The notes beneath the pieces were generated by a model. The model was given only the letters and a program-made list of their open reading frames with translations, was not told where the DNA came from and did no database searches. 64,000 nucleotides of DNA from Dendrobium chrysotoxum (lineage: Eukaryota; Streptophyta; Magnoliopsida; Asparagales; Orchidaceae), in NCBI GenBank assembly GCA_019925795.1, contig CM034314.1, positions 27,707,774 through 27,771,773 of the forward strand, given 5' to 3'. Position numbers and translations under genes: made by a program. Below are positions 10,231-25,000 of this stretch, piece after piece (position 1 is the stretch's first letter; every line of letters starts with the position of its first letter).

Positions 10231-11280
10231 ATGAGATTATCTAATTTGCTTAACTTCTATTTAAACTTAATTTTTCTCAAAATAATCTACTCTCCATGTA
10301 CAAAACATTAGCGCCTTTCAAGCAAATGTTAATCCTATTTATCATGAGAGCACATAATATATTGATTTAGAATATCATTTGATCTGAGAGGCTAAGATAT
10401 TTACATTTTAATCCTATTAATCTTCTTAATCGTTCCACAAACCTTCAGATTGTCAATATATTTACAAAGTTCACGACATTACAACATCATCAAATCCTTA
10501 TAGGCAAACTAATACTTCTTGAACAACCAACATCAAGGAGTATCAATTGAACGTATAATTGCACACATCATGCCAAAATTAGCCACAATTATTTCGAGAT
10601 TCCTATATTATTATGGTGTACTTATTGATATAGAATTTACGTAATTAAGTGTTGTCAGCATAAGTATTTGTATTTACAAGTGCAATTGTAGGTTCCTTGT
10701 TTGACCAAATCTTACTCTTCCAATTATTTAAACTCAACCCCATATCATGCCAAGATATGGATATCTCTAGTCATAGAGAACAGAGAATCATTGAGCAACT
10801 TCTCAATGAAAATGAGAACTAGTGAAAAAAAAAAAAAAAGCGAGCTTTCATGCCCTAATTAATGTGGCAGATGTTAAATTAAACCATGAAATCTGAACTA
10901 GGATTTTTTTTTGGGTCGAAGATGGGCACATATCACTATAACATAGCATGCATGTTTTGCAGACAAGTGACGCTCTTCACAAGCAAGTGATGTGCAGGGC
11001 TAGCGCACAGCTGATAAAGCACACTTTTAATAAAACCTATTCCAATATAACTGAGAGATTGTTTTCATGCTCAAAAGAATGCTAGCATATATAAAATTAT
11101 GTAAAACATGCATCCCCAGAAACTTATTGAATTAATATCTACTGAATGTTTGACTACACGAAACAGGGAGAAAAACTTCTTAGGAAAGAACAAATTAACA
11201 TCCAATATAAAGCATACCAAAAAGTTGTATGGCAGTAGAACCTAGTACTTACAAGATAACTCAACTCAAACTCGCTTAAA
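10231..11280. other. non-coding flank, no feature recognised
   Basis: AT-rich, no open frame of note. Lies between the broken retroelement and the 3' side of the 14-3-3 gene. Only a short A-run at about 10826-10840 stands out. Confidence 0.5.
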
Positions 11281-11284
11281 ACAC

Positions 11285-11992
11285 CCGCTCAATTCAAGAA
11301 AAAACATACCAAATTAAAAAAATATCAATGGTATACATAATATACAACTTCTAAGATGCACTAGGGTGTCATGCATAACCTGTTTTTCATGGAAAACAAT
11401 TATTCTACATCTTAAATTTTACGTAAAGAATAAATAAAGCAAGAATGAAATTTAAAAATTCAACGACTGCCCCTATGCACTTGCATAACAAATTTGAGAT
11501 AAAGTTTGTGTTAGACAGCAGAAGAAAACTCAAGCACGCAAAAATTGCATAGGATTTCATTGCTCAGTAAAGGTAAATAATTAAATAAAACCACGAGTTC
11601 CAATTAACAAACATGTAAACTAAAACACTCATAAGATATCCACTCAATCATAAAACAACATTTCAAAAAAAAAATGATATAAATAATTTACAACTTCCAA
11701 AATGCAAAAGTGTCAAGCAGTGCCTATAACACATGGACAACAAAGGACAACAAATATTTAGCATCTTAAATCTAATGAAACATGGAGATAAATAGTGTTA
11801 AATTTCAGAAGTCAAAGATTGTCCATATGCATTTGCAAAGAAATTCGAGATTAAGTGTCTATAAGACGTTTGAAGAAAACTCAAACGCGCAAAAATTGTA
11901 TAGGAAGGTCAAAAGAAGAGCGTGTTGTAGCCCAATATGAGGTCTTTGCTCAAAAAAGGAAAAATAAATAAATATAACCACGAGTTCCAATT
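11285..11992. repeat. diverged tandem duplication, unit about 350 bp
   Basis: About 11285-11625 and 11635-11992 align along their length. Shared blocks include TACAACTT(C)TAAGATGC / TACAACTTCCAAAATGC, CATCTTAAAT, GCACTTGCATAACAAA / GCATTTGCAAAGAAA, and GAAGAAAACTCAA(G/A)C(A/G)CGCAAAAA. The second copy contains the target site of the 798 bp element that follows. Confidence 0.7.
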
Positions 11993-12790
11993 TATGATGC
12001 ACAGACATAGACATGGCGACACGGATACGACACGGCACAAACACAGAACCTGACAATTACTCAAAATATAGGATATGGATACATGTTGGATATAGTATTA
12101 TAATTTTTATATTTTAAAATAGTGTATAAAAATTGAATAAGCTAAAAATTAAAAATAATTGAGAAACCATAAGTCATTTAACAAAGATTTGTGCTTAAAA
12201 TAATTAATATTAAGTTGTCGAGAATTGGACATCGATGTTGTGTAATGGGTGGCATCAGACGTCAATGCCGAGATGATGTTGGACAAATATGAGATACTGA
12301 GATGGCGCAAGGGCATGAATGTGGGTGTAGAAATCATTAGCAACAAGCATCAATGTCAAGACAGCTTCAAACTTCAATGATGAGATTATTTTAAAACGTT
12401 GATGTTATAACAAGATCAAACATAAATGTTACGATTGCACCAGTTTGTTGTGAAACCTTAGCCGCAAACCCACCGGTTAGAAATGAAAATGGGAATGTTC
12501 AGGGAATGGGGTATTGAGTGCAGGCAATTGATTTGGGGCTGGTGGAGAAAAAATAAGAAATTTTATTTTATTTTTTTATAAATAAAATTTGAAATACAAG
12601 AAATTATATTTAAAAAATATTTATAATATTTAAGACATGCATGTCAAACATGAATGTCCAATTTATTTCAATATTTTTAATCAAATAGGTATTCAGAGCG
12701 TTTGACACATATCGGAGGTGTGACGGATGTGTGTTGTGTCCGATACTTGTCAGATACTACACGTATCGGAGAAATGTCAATGAATCATAG
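11993..12790. mobile_element. Mutator-like non-autonomous element, 798 bp
   Basis: A perfect 9-bp target duplication GTTCCAATT flanks it (11984-11992 and 12791-12799). Ends are TATGATGCACAGACA... and, read inverted from the right, CTATGATTCATTGACA..., with CGGATACG/CGTATCGG subterminal blocks. A 9-bp duplication and GACACGGATACG-type ends fit Mutator-like elements. No coding potential is visible. Confidence 0.78.
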
Positions 12791-12911
12791 GTTCCAATTA
12801 ATTAACATGCAGAAAAATTTCGATTTCTAACGGACTAACAAAGTTAAAATCTGAGAAAAATAAGCAGCTGATAACATTGAAATATTAAAATGAACCTGTG
12901 TTAATGCAAAA

Positions 12912-13074
12912 TCACAAACTCTTACCTCCATCTTCTGCTATGTCCGAAGTCCACAAGGTGAGGTTATCCCTCAGAAGTTGCATAATCAAAGTGCTATCTT
13001 TATATGACTCTTCACTTAATGTGTCGAGCTCAGAAATAGCTTCATCGAAAGCTTGTTTAGCAAGATGGCAGGCC
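12912..13074 (-). CDS. 14-3-3 exon 5, possible last exon
   Basis: Acceptor ATACAG. Codes for ACHLAKQAFDEAISELDTLS, signature 2 and DIAEDG. It then either terminates at TGA 12914-12912 after Gly-Lys-Ser-Leu, or splices at GTAAG (12925) to an exon not found. Both outcomes occur among plant 14-3-3 proteins, whose tails vary. Confidence 0.8.
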
Positions 13075-16000
13075 CTGTATGCATGTCATAATTTATTCAG
13101 ATTGGAACTCCTGGTCATGATTACAGAGCGAAAAAACAGTGATACACCAACCTTTCAGGAGAATTCATTATTTCATAATAAAAGACAGAGAAGTTCAATG
13201 CCAATCCCAGTCTAATTGGGTGAGTAGGAGAAAGATCTGCCTCAGCAGCACTGGAAGCTGCCTGCAAAAAGGTAGAGATCACATTTAAGATAACAGCAGA
13301 ACAAGAAGCATAGCTCATGATATTTTAGATAATTAAAAATACCTTTTGGATGCATCTAATCACAAAATTGAATAAACATTCACACTGAAAAAATAAATAT
13401 TCTAATACATATATTACAAAAACACATTATGAACTCTAAATCCGTGCAATTAGTGCATGTGCATGCTACCTAGTTGCTATTAAGAAAATAATTGGTATTT
13501 TGTTAGGAAATACTTGAAATTCCCAAGTAAAACCTAACTATCTTGAATGATCCACAAATCCAAAGGAAAAATTAGAAAAACTGTAATTTTATTGCGATCA
13601 TCAAATTAACGGAAGAAAAATAACAAGATACAATTGACCCTCTATTCGAGAGGAGGATCTATCTCTCCCAAATCTCTAGATGCCACTAGAGCCCAAAAAC
13701 CTAAACCTAAGAGACCTCAAATTTCAGTCCAAATTCAAGATGCCCTAACCCTAGGAAAACCAACTATTTAATGCATAAAATCAAATAAGAAATCTCTAAG
13801 CAATCCCTACATTCAAATTTCCCTCCTAACTCCCTCAAAAAGCCTTCCTAAACAGCCCTTTTTGAATTGGCGGTTTGATCGGCATGCAGGATGCGGAACT
13901 CTCCACCTCTATTGTCCGTAAGCCGGTCCATACGGGACCGGCCTCCCAAACTTTAATGAAAACACTTGAAGATTTCAAGTAAATCCTATCAATTTCGGAA
14001 AAAAAACAGCGAGAAACACTTCAAAACTCTAATGAAAACCAAAAAAACAATAATTTTATTGCAAGACTCAAATAGAACGGAAGAAAATAACAAAATACAA
14101 TTGATCCTCTATTTAATGCATACAATCAAAAAGGAAATCTCTAAACAATCCCTACATTCAAATTTCCCTCCTAACTCCCTCAAAAATCCTTCCTAAACAA
14201 CTCTTTCTGAATTGGCGGTTTGATCGGCATGCAGGAAGCGGAACTCTCCGCCTCTGTTGTACATAAGCCGGTCCATACGGGACTGGCTGGACCAGTCCAG
14301 TGGACCGATCTAACATATTTCACAAGCTGAGAATCTCAATACTTAATTTTTAAAAATAGGAGCATATCCTTTCATTATTCCAGAGTATAATTATCACATA
14401 TAATAAAAACGAAAAAATAATAGTTAGCTTTCACTAGATTCCTATTTTAAGTGCAGGAGAACTTTTTTTATGTATGTAAACTCAACCAAATTTGAATGAA
14501 TTCTTTTAACACCGCAAGCAAGCAGCTTTTCCATTGGCGCCACCACCCACAGCTGCCAATCATCAACCGCCTCCACCACCCTTCGTCGTTGGCCCCAGCC
14601 AACACCCGCCACCATCAGACATCACCCCGCCACCCGCAGCCACAACCGACTGCCATCACCTGACAATGGTGGCCACCATAGCCGTCACCGACCGTCACCA
14701 CTGATCACCGCCAGCGACCACCACCACAGCCGACTATCGACCACCAACATCTTCAGCTTTTACACTACATTCAGTTCACTTTAAGCCAAAAAATGTAATC
14801 ACTTACATATATTTTACAATCATTTTAAATACAATACATCCCTTTTGCAATGCATTCCTCGTTTAGCTAACCAAAAAACCCCTAAATAAGTTTTAGACAT
14901 ACTTGTCAACAGCGAATGACGCACTACAGTGCAAAGTTCCCCGTGGAGCCATGGCGCATAGCGCACGGCCCAGCACGCGCCATTTTGAACATGACGCAAA
15001 GTAAAAAATAATTATAAAAATTATTATATGGATCATATTTTAAAGTATCAATCAAGTTGGGCAAGGCTTGGTTGAATATGTTTATAGTCCAAAGTCCAAA
15101 CCATTAAAGTGAGTTTCAAGTTCGTCTAAAATTTCCACTAATATAAAGTCAAAATAAAATCTAATGAAACTTAACTAAACTATTATAATCATATCAAATA
15201 GTTTTAAAATTAATTATTACATTATTTTACAAATTAAAATATATAAATATTAAAAACTATTTATAATTATATTTAAAAATCCCTAAAACTCAAATTGCAC
15301 GCACCGTGCGCCATTGCGTACACATGACGCAAATGGCGCGCGCCATTTTGCGCCATTGACAAGTATGGTTTTGGATGCACATAAGTCTTGAATATTTATT
15401 TTTATAGCATTTATTATGGAAATATTATTCTCATTTCATAAAATAATTTGAGAAGCATAATATTAAAATTTTATTAAATATTATTTCAACTTAATAAATA
15501 TAAAATAAAACCAATGCCTAGAACAAAAATATTATATATCTCAAAAATAATATTATTAGCTTAAACCACCCGTACTTGATATATATGCCACTGTTTAAAA
15601 TTGCGCAATAAGAGGCGTGCCTCTTCGCAATTCTGCTCCTGGGCGCCTCATTGCTTAAGCAATTGGGGGAATTGGTGAGGCAAACGCCTCACGGGCTCTG
15701 AGGCGCGCCTCAGAGGTGCAATTGCGCAATTCTTAGTGAGGCGTAAGCCTCATTAAACCGGTCCCACTCTCTTGAGTAATTAAAAAAAAAACCCTTACAA
15801 AGCTCTCCCCCATCCCGACCCAGGCCCTCCGTTTTCGCCAGAACCCGCAAGCTCCCGCTCGGATCCCTCTCGGCCGCCCATTCCGCCGCCTCTCCCGCCG
15901 GCGCCGCCTCATGCCGGTGAGCATAGAGTGTCCAGCCGCCCTCTACGACAACTCCTCTACGCATTTTAGGTATTTTTTTGAGTATAAGGGAAGATTTTTC

Positions 16001-19000
16001 AAGTTATAGGAAATCTAAGGTTTTTAATATTTTGAAATTTTTTGGTTTGTTTTCCCTTTTTTGCAGCACAACAAGCACATAAAGGTATCTCACAATTTAT
16101 TTTATGATATTACATTATATATATATGCAATTAAGATGACATTAATCATTCTTATTAAACATGGAAGAGAAAAGTGGATAGCATTAAAGATGATGAAAAT
16201 TTGGCATTCATAGATACAATTGGAGAAGAAGATTCCCTTGATGACCAATTTAGTGATGGGACATGATTTGATTTTATATGTTCTATCTTGTTTGTACTTT
16301 GGGAGAGTTTTGATAGACTTATATTTTGTGATTTTGTACTTTGAATTATGCTATGAGATGCATATATTGCATATGTTTTATTATTTTCCACTAATTTCAC
16401 TTGTCATTTAGATGTTTTTATTGTATAATAGACTCCTACTGTTATTTACCTGCTAAAATCCTTAAATTCTCATTTACGCAATTCTTCGTCCGTGAGGCTT
16501 ACGCCTCACACCGCCTCGAGGCTTATTTACGCAATTTTAAACCTTGATATATGCACTGTTATTAGTCTAACAACAAGGTCCATAAGATTACTAAATATAT
16601 CAAACAACTAAAATGTGCAGTGTAACATTATAGTAAGTGTTGTCCCAAAATACCTCATTATGAGCATAGACGGCAAACTCTTGATTTACTAAGCGCCAAA
16701 CATGGACGATGCCTTCCATGTGAATGTATGAAATGTTTCTAGACCATTAAAATTTAGTTTCTTTTGGAAAAAATTTAACAAAAACTTCTACAACAATTGA
16801 TATCATTTACTTGGTCCAAAATACCATCTAAAGAAAATAAATAGCAATCCTCACTTAATTACTCAAAAAGTTTATATTGCAACAATTCATGAAATCTACC
16901 AATCAATAATGTGCCACTGCACATGCCACATCACACTCAACGAATGACCAAAAAAACAAATAACCAGGCCATGCTAATAGGATCCTCAATCCTAATCAAA
17001 CATTTCGAGACAAACTCCCAAAAAGAAAAAACATGAGAGCTATATAGAGGAAAAATGAGAAATCATTCATTATTTTTCATGTCTCATCATCTCACTGAAT
17101 GGGGTATTTATAGAATTCGATATATTAATCTAATTACTACTAATTAATCCAATATTAATTAGCCTACTTAAAAGTGGATTCACATCATTACACTTCCCCT
17201 CACAATGACCTTGCCCTCAAGGTCAATCTTCTAAATCAATTTAACGGAGGCAGTGGACCAATGATCATCCATCTAGCCGCCATTTCCTAAGCAGTTCCAG
17301 TTTGAGTGCCAGAACAATAAGAACGCCACAAAACAATGCTAATACATAGGCACTTGTGGAAATCTTTTGAGTTTCCCCCATGTAAACCATGCATGTGGTG
17401 GCCATCCGACTAACTATAATTCTATTAGATCAATCTTATGCATCAGTTGTGTTGCTTCAACTATTTGCACACCATCCTCTTCTATAGTCTCCTCAGTACA
17501 CGAGCTTGTGATATTGTGGTTTGCTTTATGTAAAGGTTAACCTTCAAGAACATGTTCAATGGTCTCACGAAGATGGTCAATCATCTCTTAACGGGGCCAA
17601 ATTGTTGAATAATGTTTAGCTTGAATGAATTCAAAGAATTCAATTGTTTACTCAAATGCACCGTTAGTAATTAGCACAATGTCGAACCAACCATATATAC
17701 CATGGCAAAAAAAAATGTTGCTGGTCAAATAAGTTGTGACATGAACATAACTGGTCAATATTGGCAAGCCATTTGTAGCTAAATATCCCCATTGAAATGA
17801 GGAATATCTATTTTAATGATTCTTAAATCACTTGTTGTACTTTCTTTCATCGATCTTGATGAGCTCTACATTCCTTCTACCACTCAAGAGAATCCAAGAA
17901 TAATTTGTTACAGAAAAATACTGTGAGGTCTTGATAAGCTCTTTAAGCAATTCAAATCATGGATTTGGATGACCAGTAAAATAAGGATGGTTGGATTTGT
18001 GTCTGTATTTATTAGATTTGAATAAATGATGGCAGAGATTCATTTGTAGGGATCCACAATGCCGAGCATATGATGGTTGATGGCTTGGATATGATTTGAG
18101 CTTGAAAAAAAAAACATGGGACATCTCAGAAAATTCAATTGAGATGGAATTGATGTCGACATTGCTCGGAATTATCGACTTATGTTTCTTTAAATGGCGA
18201 TAAAAATTGGTGGCAGGCTACGTTGGCTGCAGCGAAACCAATGAGTGGTAATAGAGATGGGCAATTTGCTTGTCGGGCTTGAAATGCAGACGATAGAACA
18301 AATCTCAACCTGACGTTCGCACAACAATACAGAGGTGCATAGTCGCATATCGCTCGAAGTTGGACCAACAAAACATAGTGGAGCTTGGGTTGGCAAATGG
18401 GTGATAGTGATGACTGGATTTTGGACGAGATTGGCAATGATGGATTGGTTTAAGGAGGTGAGGCCCAGTGAGCATTCTTGATCCCAAAATAGGGATTGGC
18501 AAAGATGAGTGTAAGAAGATGGTGTAACCGAAGCACCAATATAGGATTCTTGATCCCAAAAAAGAAAAGAAAAGTGAACTAGATAGGAAGGAGACAAGGG
18601 AAATTCATTATTCATGTCACATCTTCCCAAAAAAGGGCTTTTATAGAATACAATGTCTTAACCTAATTACTATTCTTAATTAATCCTTTATTAATCACTA
18701 ACCTAATTACAATTAGATCCACATCACATGCCAATGTTTTTTTTTCTCTCCCAAAGTTACCATGGGTACCCAAAACATAAGTCCTAAATATGGAATTTTC
18801 TCCAAGGAAAAATATCGTAGAGACAGTAGTGAATGTCCCTTTGAGAGCTAACAACATTCAAGTGGATAATGGTTGCTAAGAGCCAACCTGTGTTGTTCTC
18901 TAAGTCTCTAAAAACCTAGCTTATCTTTGCGAGAATTCTTGGAACCATGAATGAAACTCACCTACCTCAAAGCTAACAATTATTTTCTCATTACAATAAA

Positions 19001-22000
19001 AAATTCCTCTTGTTTGCCAAAAGCCATAGATTGGTTTGTGGCCTAACAACGAATAAACATAAAAACCTTGACATAGTCTGGTTATTGTGGTTCTCTTAGC
19101 TGTGTAGCCTCCAAAAATATCAATACGATGACTAAGATTTGTGACTTCACGACTCACTTGACCTTGTCTTGCAACAAAATCAATAGGATAGGAAAGCTAA
19201 ACAAGAAATTATAATGCTGTCCAAATGACACCTAAATACAAATTTCTTCATAAAGTGGTTATGGATGCAACTTACATTCTAATACATGCAACGGAGATCT
19301 TATGCTAAACATAGTATTGTTTGCACCAAGATCTAATGTAGAATGAAAAAATAATAATACAAACTATGTGGCATGCAAAACAATAGCATAAATAATTAAA
19401 GTGTAAGATGATATTTTTAGTATTTTCTTGGTAATGCATGCAAACTTAAAAATAATAATAGAAGCAATCACATGAAACATTTCTAACAAACTTTAAATGC
19501 AAATGAAACACAACAAAAATTTAAAGATTAAAGATTTATTTGCCATGTCTATAGCTTTTGTAAAGGTAGTTGCAGAGTTTTGGGGAAATAAATCTTAAAA
19601 ATTATTGTGGATATTATAAATATTTCTTTTAACAAAAATAACAACAATATCAAGCCTTTATCCAACTACATGAGGTCAGCTACATGAATCCTTTTTCTCC
19701 ATTGTCTTGTTAAGAGTCCTAATTCTCATTTAAATTTAATAAAAATTGGTCATTTCTAATACTTTCTAGACACGTCTTTTTAGGACTATCTCTAACTTTC
19801 ATAAATATTTTTCTTTAAAAAAAAATCTAACTGATTTCTTACACCTACCAAACTCTAACAGATACCAAACTCTAACAGATCTAGGTTTTAAAAACTTCCT
19901 ATTATAGAAACTTCTGAAAAACCACAAGAAAATAGTATTCAAACAGAAGTAATAGCAACAATCCGAAAAGCAAATTAAAAAAAAGTTGCCCCAAACTGAC
20001 CCTAAAATTGTAACGAAAACAAAACCTTAGAAGGGTAAAATATATGATTGTTCCTTGCTCATTGATAAAGAGACTAGATGGTTATGACGTGTAAAGGATT
20101 ATTAATAAAAAAAATATGCTTTTAAAGGTTTAGAAAAAAAGAGGACTTAGTTCTAATACTAATTAATACTCCATCACATAAATATTTAATAGCACCAATA
20201 TATCTTCGAAACACATTTCCACCTTAAAGCACAATAAATCAATTTTTGATGGTGATTGCCAAAAGGTTTTGGCCAATAAATAAAAAAACTGCAATAACAA
20301 TGGTTAATCATTGAGGGACCTAGCAATTAATAGAACTATAGAAGCAAAGTTTATGACAACTCAAAGCGTCACAAACGATCTCTAATCTAACTATATCAAC
20401 AAGCACCATGATGCCTATAGCCCATGAAAAGATGACTACAACATCAAAAAAAACAAAAATGTCAAGCTAGTGATAGGGGTAACAAGATCCCACGAGACTC
20501 TAAACTTGGAACTATAAATCATCGTAGATGTCAAAGCAACACATGCCACTAGTTGGAATAGTTCCATGGCATGCATCCATGCAATGCAATAACGAGTTGA
20601 CCAATAAGAATACAAAAAATTTAATTATGCTCAATGGGGTCTCATCGTCAAATATGAAAATTTACTATTACAAGCCATTAAATCGATTCAAGGGCAATAG
20701 ACAGTCTTCATCATTATCCGCCCGATTGAATCCACATCTACATCAAATAATTAGTGGATTAAGCTAGTCGAGTTTTCCATCCATTTAGATTTTATTATAT
20801 TATTATTTAATGTCTTACTAGCTCTTAAGTGTGAAAGTACCTTAATACTATCATGATCATTAGATTACAAAATTAGTGCAATCGACAGTATCAAGCCATT
20901 TTGAGCTCACTTTTGTTTGGCGAAATATTGATCCACTGCATACGAAGAATTTGGCCAAGACATTCTTGCTCCTTTTATGTGAAGCAATGTTTCTGCTATT
21001 TGAAGCAATGCTCCAATTATAGGCTATTTGGCAGGCAAGGTTTTGATACATTCTCTCTCTTTTTTTTTATTTGTCATTGCCCCTTACATTCATTATTCGG
21101 CCTGAACCTAGACATGAACATCTATACCCACATAAATTGTGTTGTACACCATAAATACCTTCTAAAGCCTTATCCTATCAATAACAATAGAGGTCTTTCT
21201 ATTGATAAAAAGAAGAAAGAGAGGGGGGAAAGAAAAGAGAATATTTAACCCAAGTTGAACCAAACCAAATCAACTTGACCAATCCACCCATCCCTCCATC
21301 TACAAGATAGCATGGTATTCTTCTAATAGGTATTCTCCTGCTTGAGAATTTACTTCCATAGTGACATTAATTTTGCGTCAAAGTTCGGTTGTATCCTAAA
21401 ATTATGGTACTTGATTTAATTTGAGAATTTGAATAGAACTGTGTTAATTGATAGATTCATCCTTAAGAACTATGCTTATATGGAACTCTACTACAATAAT
21501 TTGAACTTTTGCGCATGGTTTAACTGCTTTATTCTACACATGAGAGTATCAATTAGAGACTAGAAGGGGTGACACTTTTTACCAACATTATATTAACTCA
21601 AATCATTATTGAATTCATTCCTTATCACTTATATACTGAGTTAATAGATTAAGAATATTAGACCTCTGTATGCAAAGTAACAACTTAGCTTGTTAAAAGA
21701 TTCTTATCATGATAGACGAGTTATATTTCCATGCTACTTGCATCTTTATTCCATAAAGCCAAATTCAACATTTCAACCTCAACCATAAATAGATCAAGTG
21801 TACAATATTAAACCACCATGATATCATTATTATATGCCCACATCTGAACTAAGCTTACTATACTTTAACTAAGCCAACCAGGCAGCTCAAACCACTTTGA
21901 AGCTATAGGTCTGAAGTCGCTAGTGCAAGTCATCAAGAGCATCTATGACAGCCCAAACAATAGCCAGAAACTCATAAAGGTAATTAGTCAAACAAAGTGA

Positions 22001-25000
22001 ATCATCCAAGAAAAAAAAACTGTCTTCAACAATACTCAGATTGCAATGCCCAACAGGCATAACTTATCAGACAGTGCTCAAAAGTCATGCCAATCAAACA
22101 ATATTCTCGGCAATATCCACTCACCAACCTCTTATTATAATAGCAATCCAAGAAGAGCCCACCTTCATGGTAACTACATAGGTGGCCACAACAAGCTCAT
22201 CTGCAAGTGTCTCTGCATCACTATATATTTATAATTCCTATTTAGATAAATTATGTCAATATTTATTTTCTAGATTATCAAAACCAAGATTTGAAATTGT
22301 ACAATCGAGAATTAAAGCATTTTCTTTTCGATAGGCAAGACGTAAGCCTCAAGGCGTTTTTATTATAAGCCTCAAAATTAATGATTAAAATAATTAAAAA
22401 TATGAAAAATAAATATTTGAGACTTCAGAGTAATCTTCCCTATGACTCAATAATAAATAATAACATCAAAAATTTAGCTAGTTTTCTTCCCAATAAAGCA
22501 TTTGAGAGTAATCCCAAAATGTCAAAATAACATCATAAAAGGTCTTAAAAACACTCAACATTAAACAAGAAGTATATGATAAACAAGTAAACTTAAATAA
22601 GAAGTTAAAATAAATAAATAAACATGTTCTTAAATAAAATAGTAATGACTTAGGACTCCAAATACAAAGATCTCTCTCACACCTATCACGTCTTCGACTC
22701 TTTAGAGAATCATCATAATTAATTGCTTTCTCATCTCACTATTTCTTAAATGTATCAGTATCCTCCCAATATACTTCATTATCTTCAATCTCAGCCATTT
22801 TCAACTCCCCGAATCAACAAAATCCAATGAGAATATAATTTAAAACAATGGCCATTGACCTTGTATAGTTTATATTACATCTATTTTATACTAATCTTTT
22901 CAATTACTTTCTTGTCAATTTTTTTTATTTTTATTCCTTCCTCAATCAGAAAACATTGAATCTTCCTCTTGTAGCTTATAATGCTACTTGGGCTTTTGAG
23001 TTATTAAAAAATAAAAGAGCCCAACATTTTCCAAATCCTGAAATAGATGCAAATGCATCCTAACATGTGCCTCAAAAGCGAGCCTCATTGTACACTACAA
23101 ACAACATAAATGCTAACCTCTTTCTCCCACTATGGGGCACAAACCTCAAGGCGCTTTGCATGCACATCTCTTTGAGATGTGCCTCGAACAATTTTAAACC
23201 ATGACCAAAACCAACATGAAAATTAAAGACGTTATGTAATTGAGGTTAATTACCCCACCTATGAGGCATATGTTTAGGCCTTGTTAGATAGAAAAGACAA
23301 GTTAGAAAACTTTTAAAGAGTTGCAACATGACTAAATTTCAAAAAAAAAAAAAATAATTCTACGTCTTACTAAATTTACTTGGTAAACTGTTGATAATAA
23401 CTTGAAATCCTACTAAATTTGTTTGGTACACTGTCGATAATAACTTGAAATCTAATGAGTTAATATGAAATAAGAACTTACAAAAAAAAAATTATCATTC
23501 CTCTACAATAAAGATCTATTGCACAAAATTTTGAAAGAGTTGCAACATGACTAACTTTCAAAGAATCAAATAAGCAAAAAAATGATAGTTTTTACTAAAT
23601 ATATTTGGTAAAATGTTAAAAATAACTTGAATTCTAATGAGCTAATACGAAACAAAAACTTAAAAAAAGCACTTACCATTCCTATACAATAAAGATAATT
23701 ACATAATCAATTTAAGCACCATAACAAAGATATCAATAGTGTGACAAAGTATTAGGAAAGGTTTATAAAATTATTCACAAAGCATGTTCCAAAAGATTAA
23801 ATGATCATCATATCCTGCAACATAACCAACTAGACAAAACATCATATATGAATTAGCCTACAACAATATTAAGGTAAAATATGAGGCTTAACATAGGGAA
23901 TTTAAGTATGTAAAACATTTTGGTTATCCTCATGCTTGTTTACCTATTATTTCTAATGTAAGATCCTCAACATCACATCTATATTTTATTAACCCATAAT
24001 AGCATGACATAATGCCCAATTTAATCTTGATAAAGATATCATAATCTATGAAATCTATGAATCTTCATCAAAAATTAAATCATATTTAGAAGTTTAATGA
24101 CTAAAAAACGGTTCTATCTAACATTGAATAGAAACCTACATCAAAGTCTATTCCAGTATTATGTTTCTGCAAGGTTAAAAATAATTCTAACATTTAAATA
24201 ACAAAAATATTCTAAATTGAACCTAAATCAGAATTGTAGGTATCCCAAGTAAAGAAATTTTCAAAGTGATTATAATCTTTACTTAATGCTTGAGTTTAAA
24301 CATGAAACATAATCATGGTCAACATTTCATAGAACTTAAACAACAATCTGAATATACCCCTAATCTTAATGAAAATGCAAGTAAGAATCATAGAAAACAT
24401 AGTGGAATCTTATAAAATTAAATTTTTTTTATTTTTCTCAGTTTCTCCTTCAGTTGGAATTCTCTATTGTTTGCCATTCATCCATCATTCTCCACTGTTA
24501 ATCCCTCAAAATTTTTAGAATTTTTTTCATGCATTAACTCTTCAAATTCTACTGCATTATTCATTACTCATGTGCATAAACCATACATTACCATGTGCAT
24601 GAACTACTTGTTGGCACAAATGCAAAATGCAACAAATTACTACGTGTAATCATGATTTTTAACCACTGTATAGCTCTATGCATGATTCTATTATTGTTTG
24701 GAGTTAAACTCAAGAAAATAAAAAATAATGTCATATTTATTCAACAAGTGTTCTTCTCCCAACTAACAAAAAATACCATTAAGAGCCACAAAGCCTTATC
24801 AGGTTAATAGATTGCTAGGACATAATGTGCATCCATTGGATTTGCTTATTGAACTGATTGATGATACTACTTTACATGTTGAGGATATGTTACCTAGTTG
24901 AATTTTGATGCAGTCAAGACTAGCTATTTTATGTTTTCTTTATTTTTCACTTGTGTTTTAGCTCCCTTTCTCCTATGGCTCTTCGTTTCCTTCTGTTAGC

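Noticed and set aside
20528..20767. 79-codon plus-strand open frame in the intron
   Set aside because: No similarity to a known domain, no coding-like context; treated as chance.
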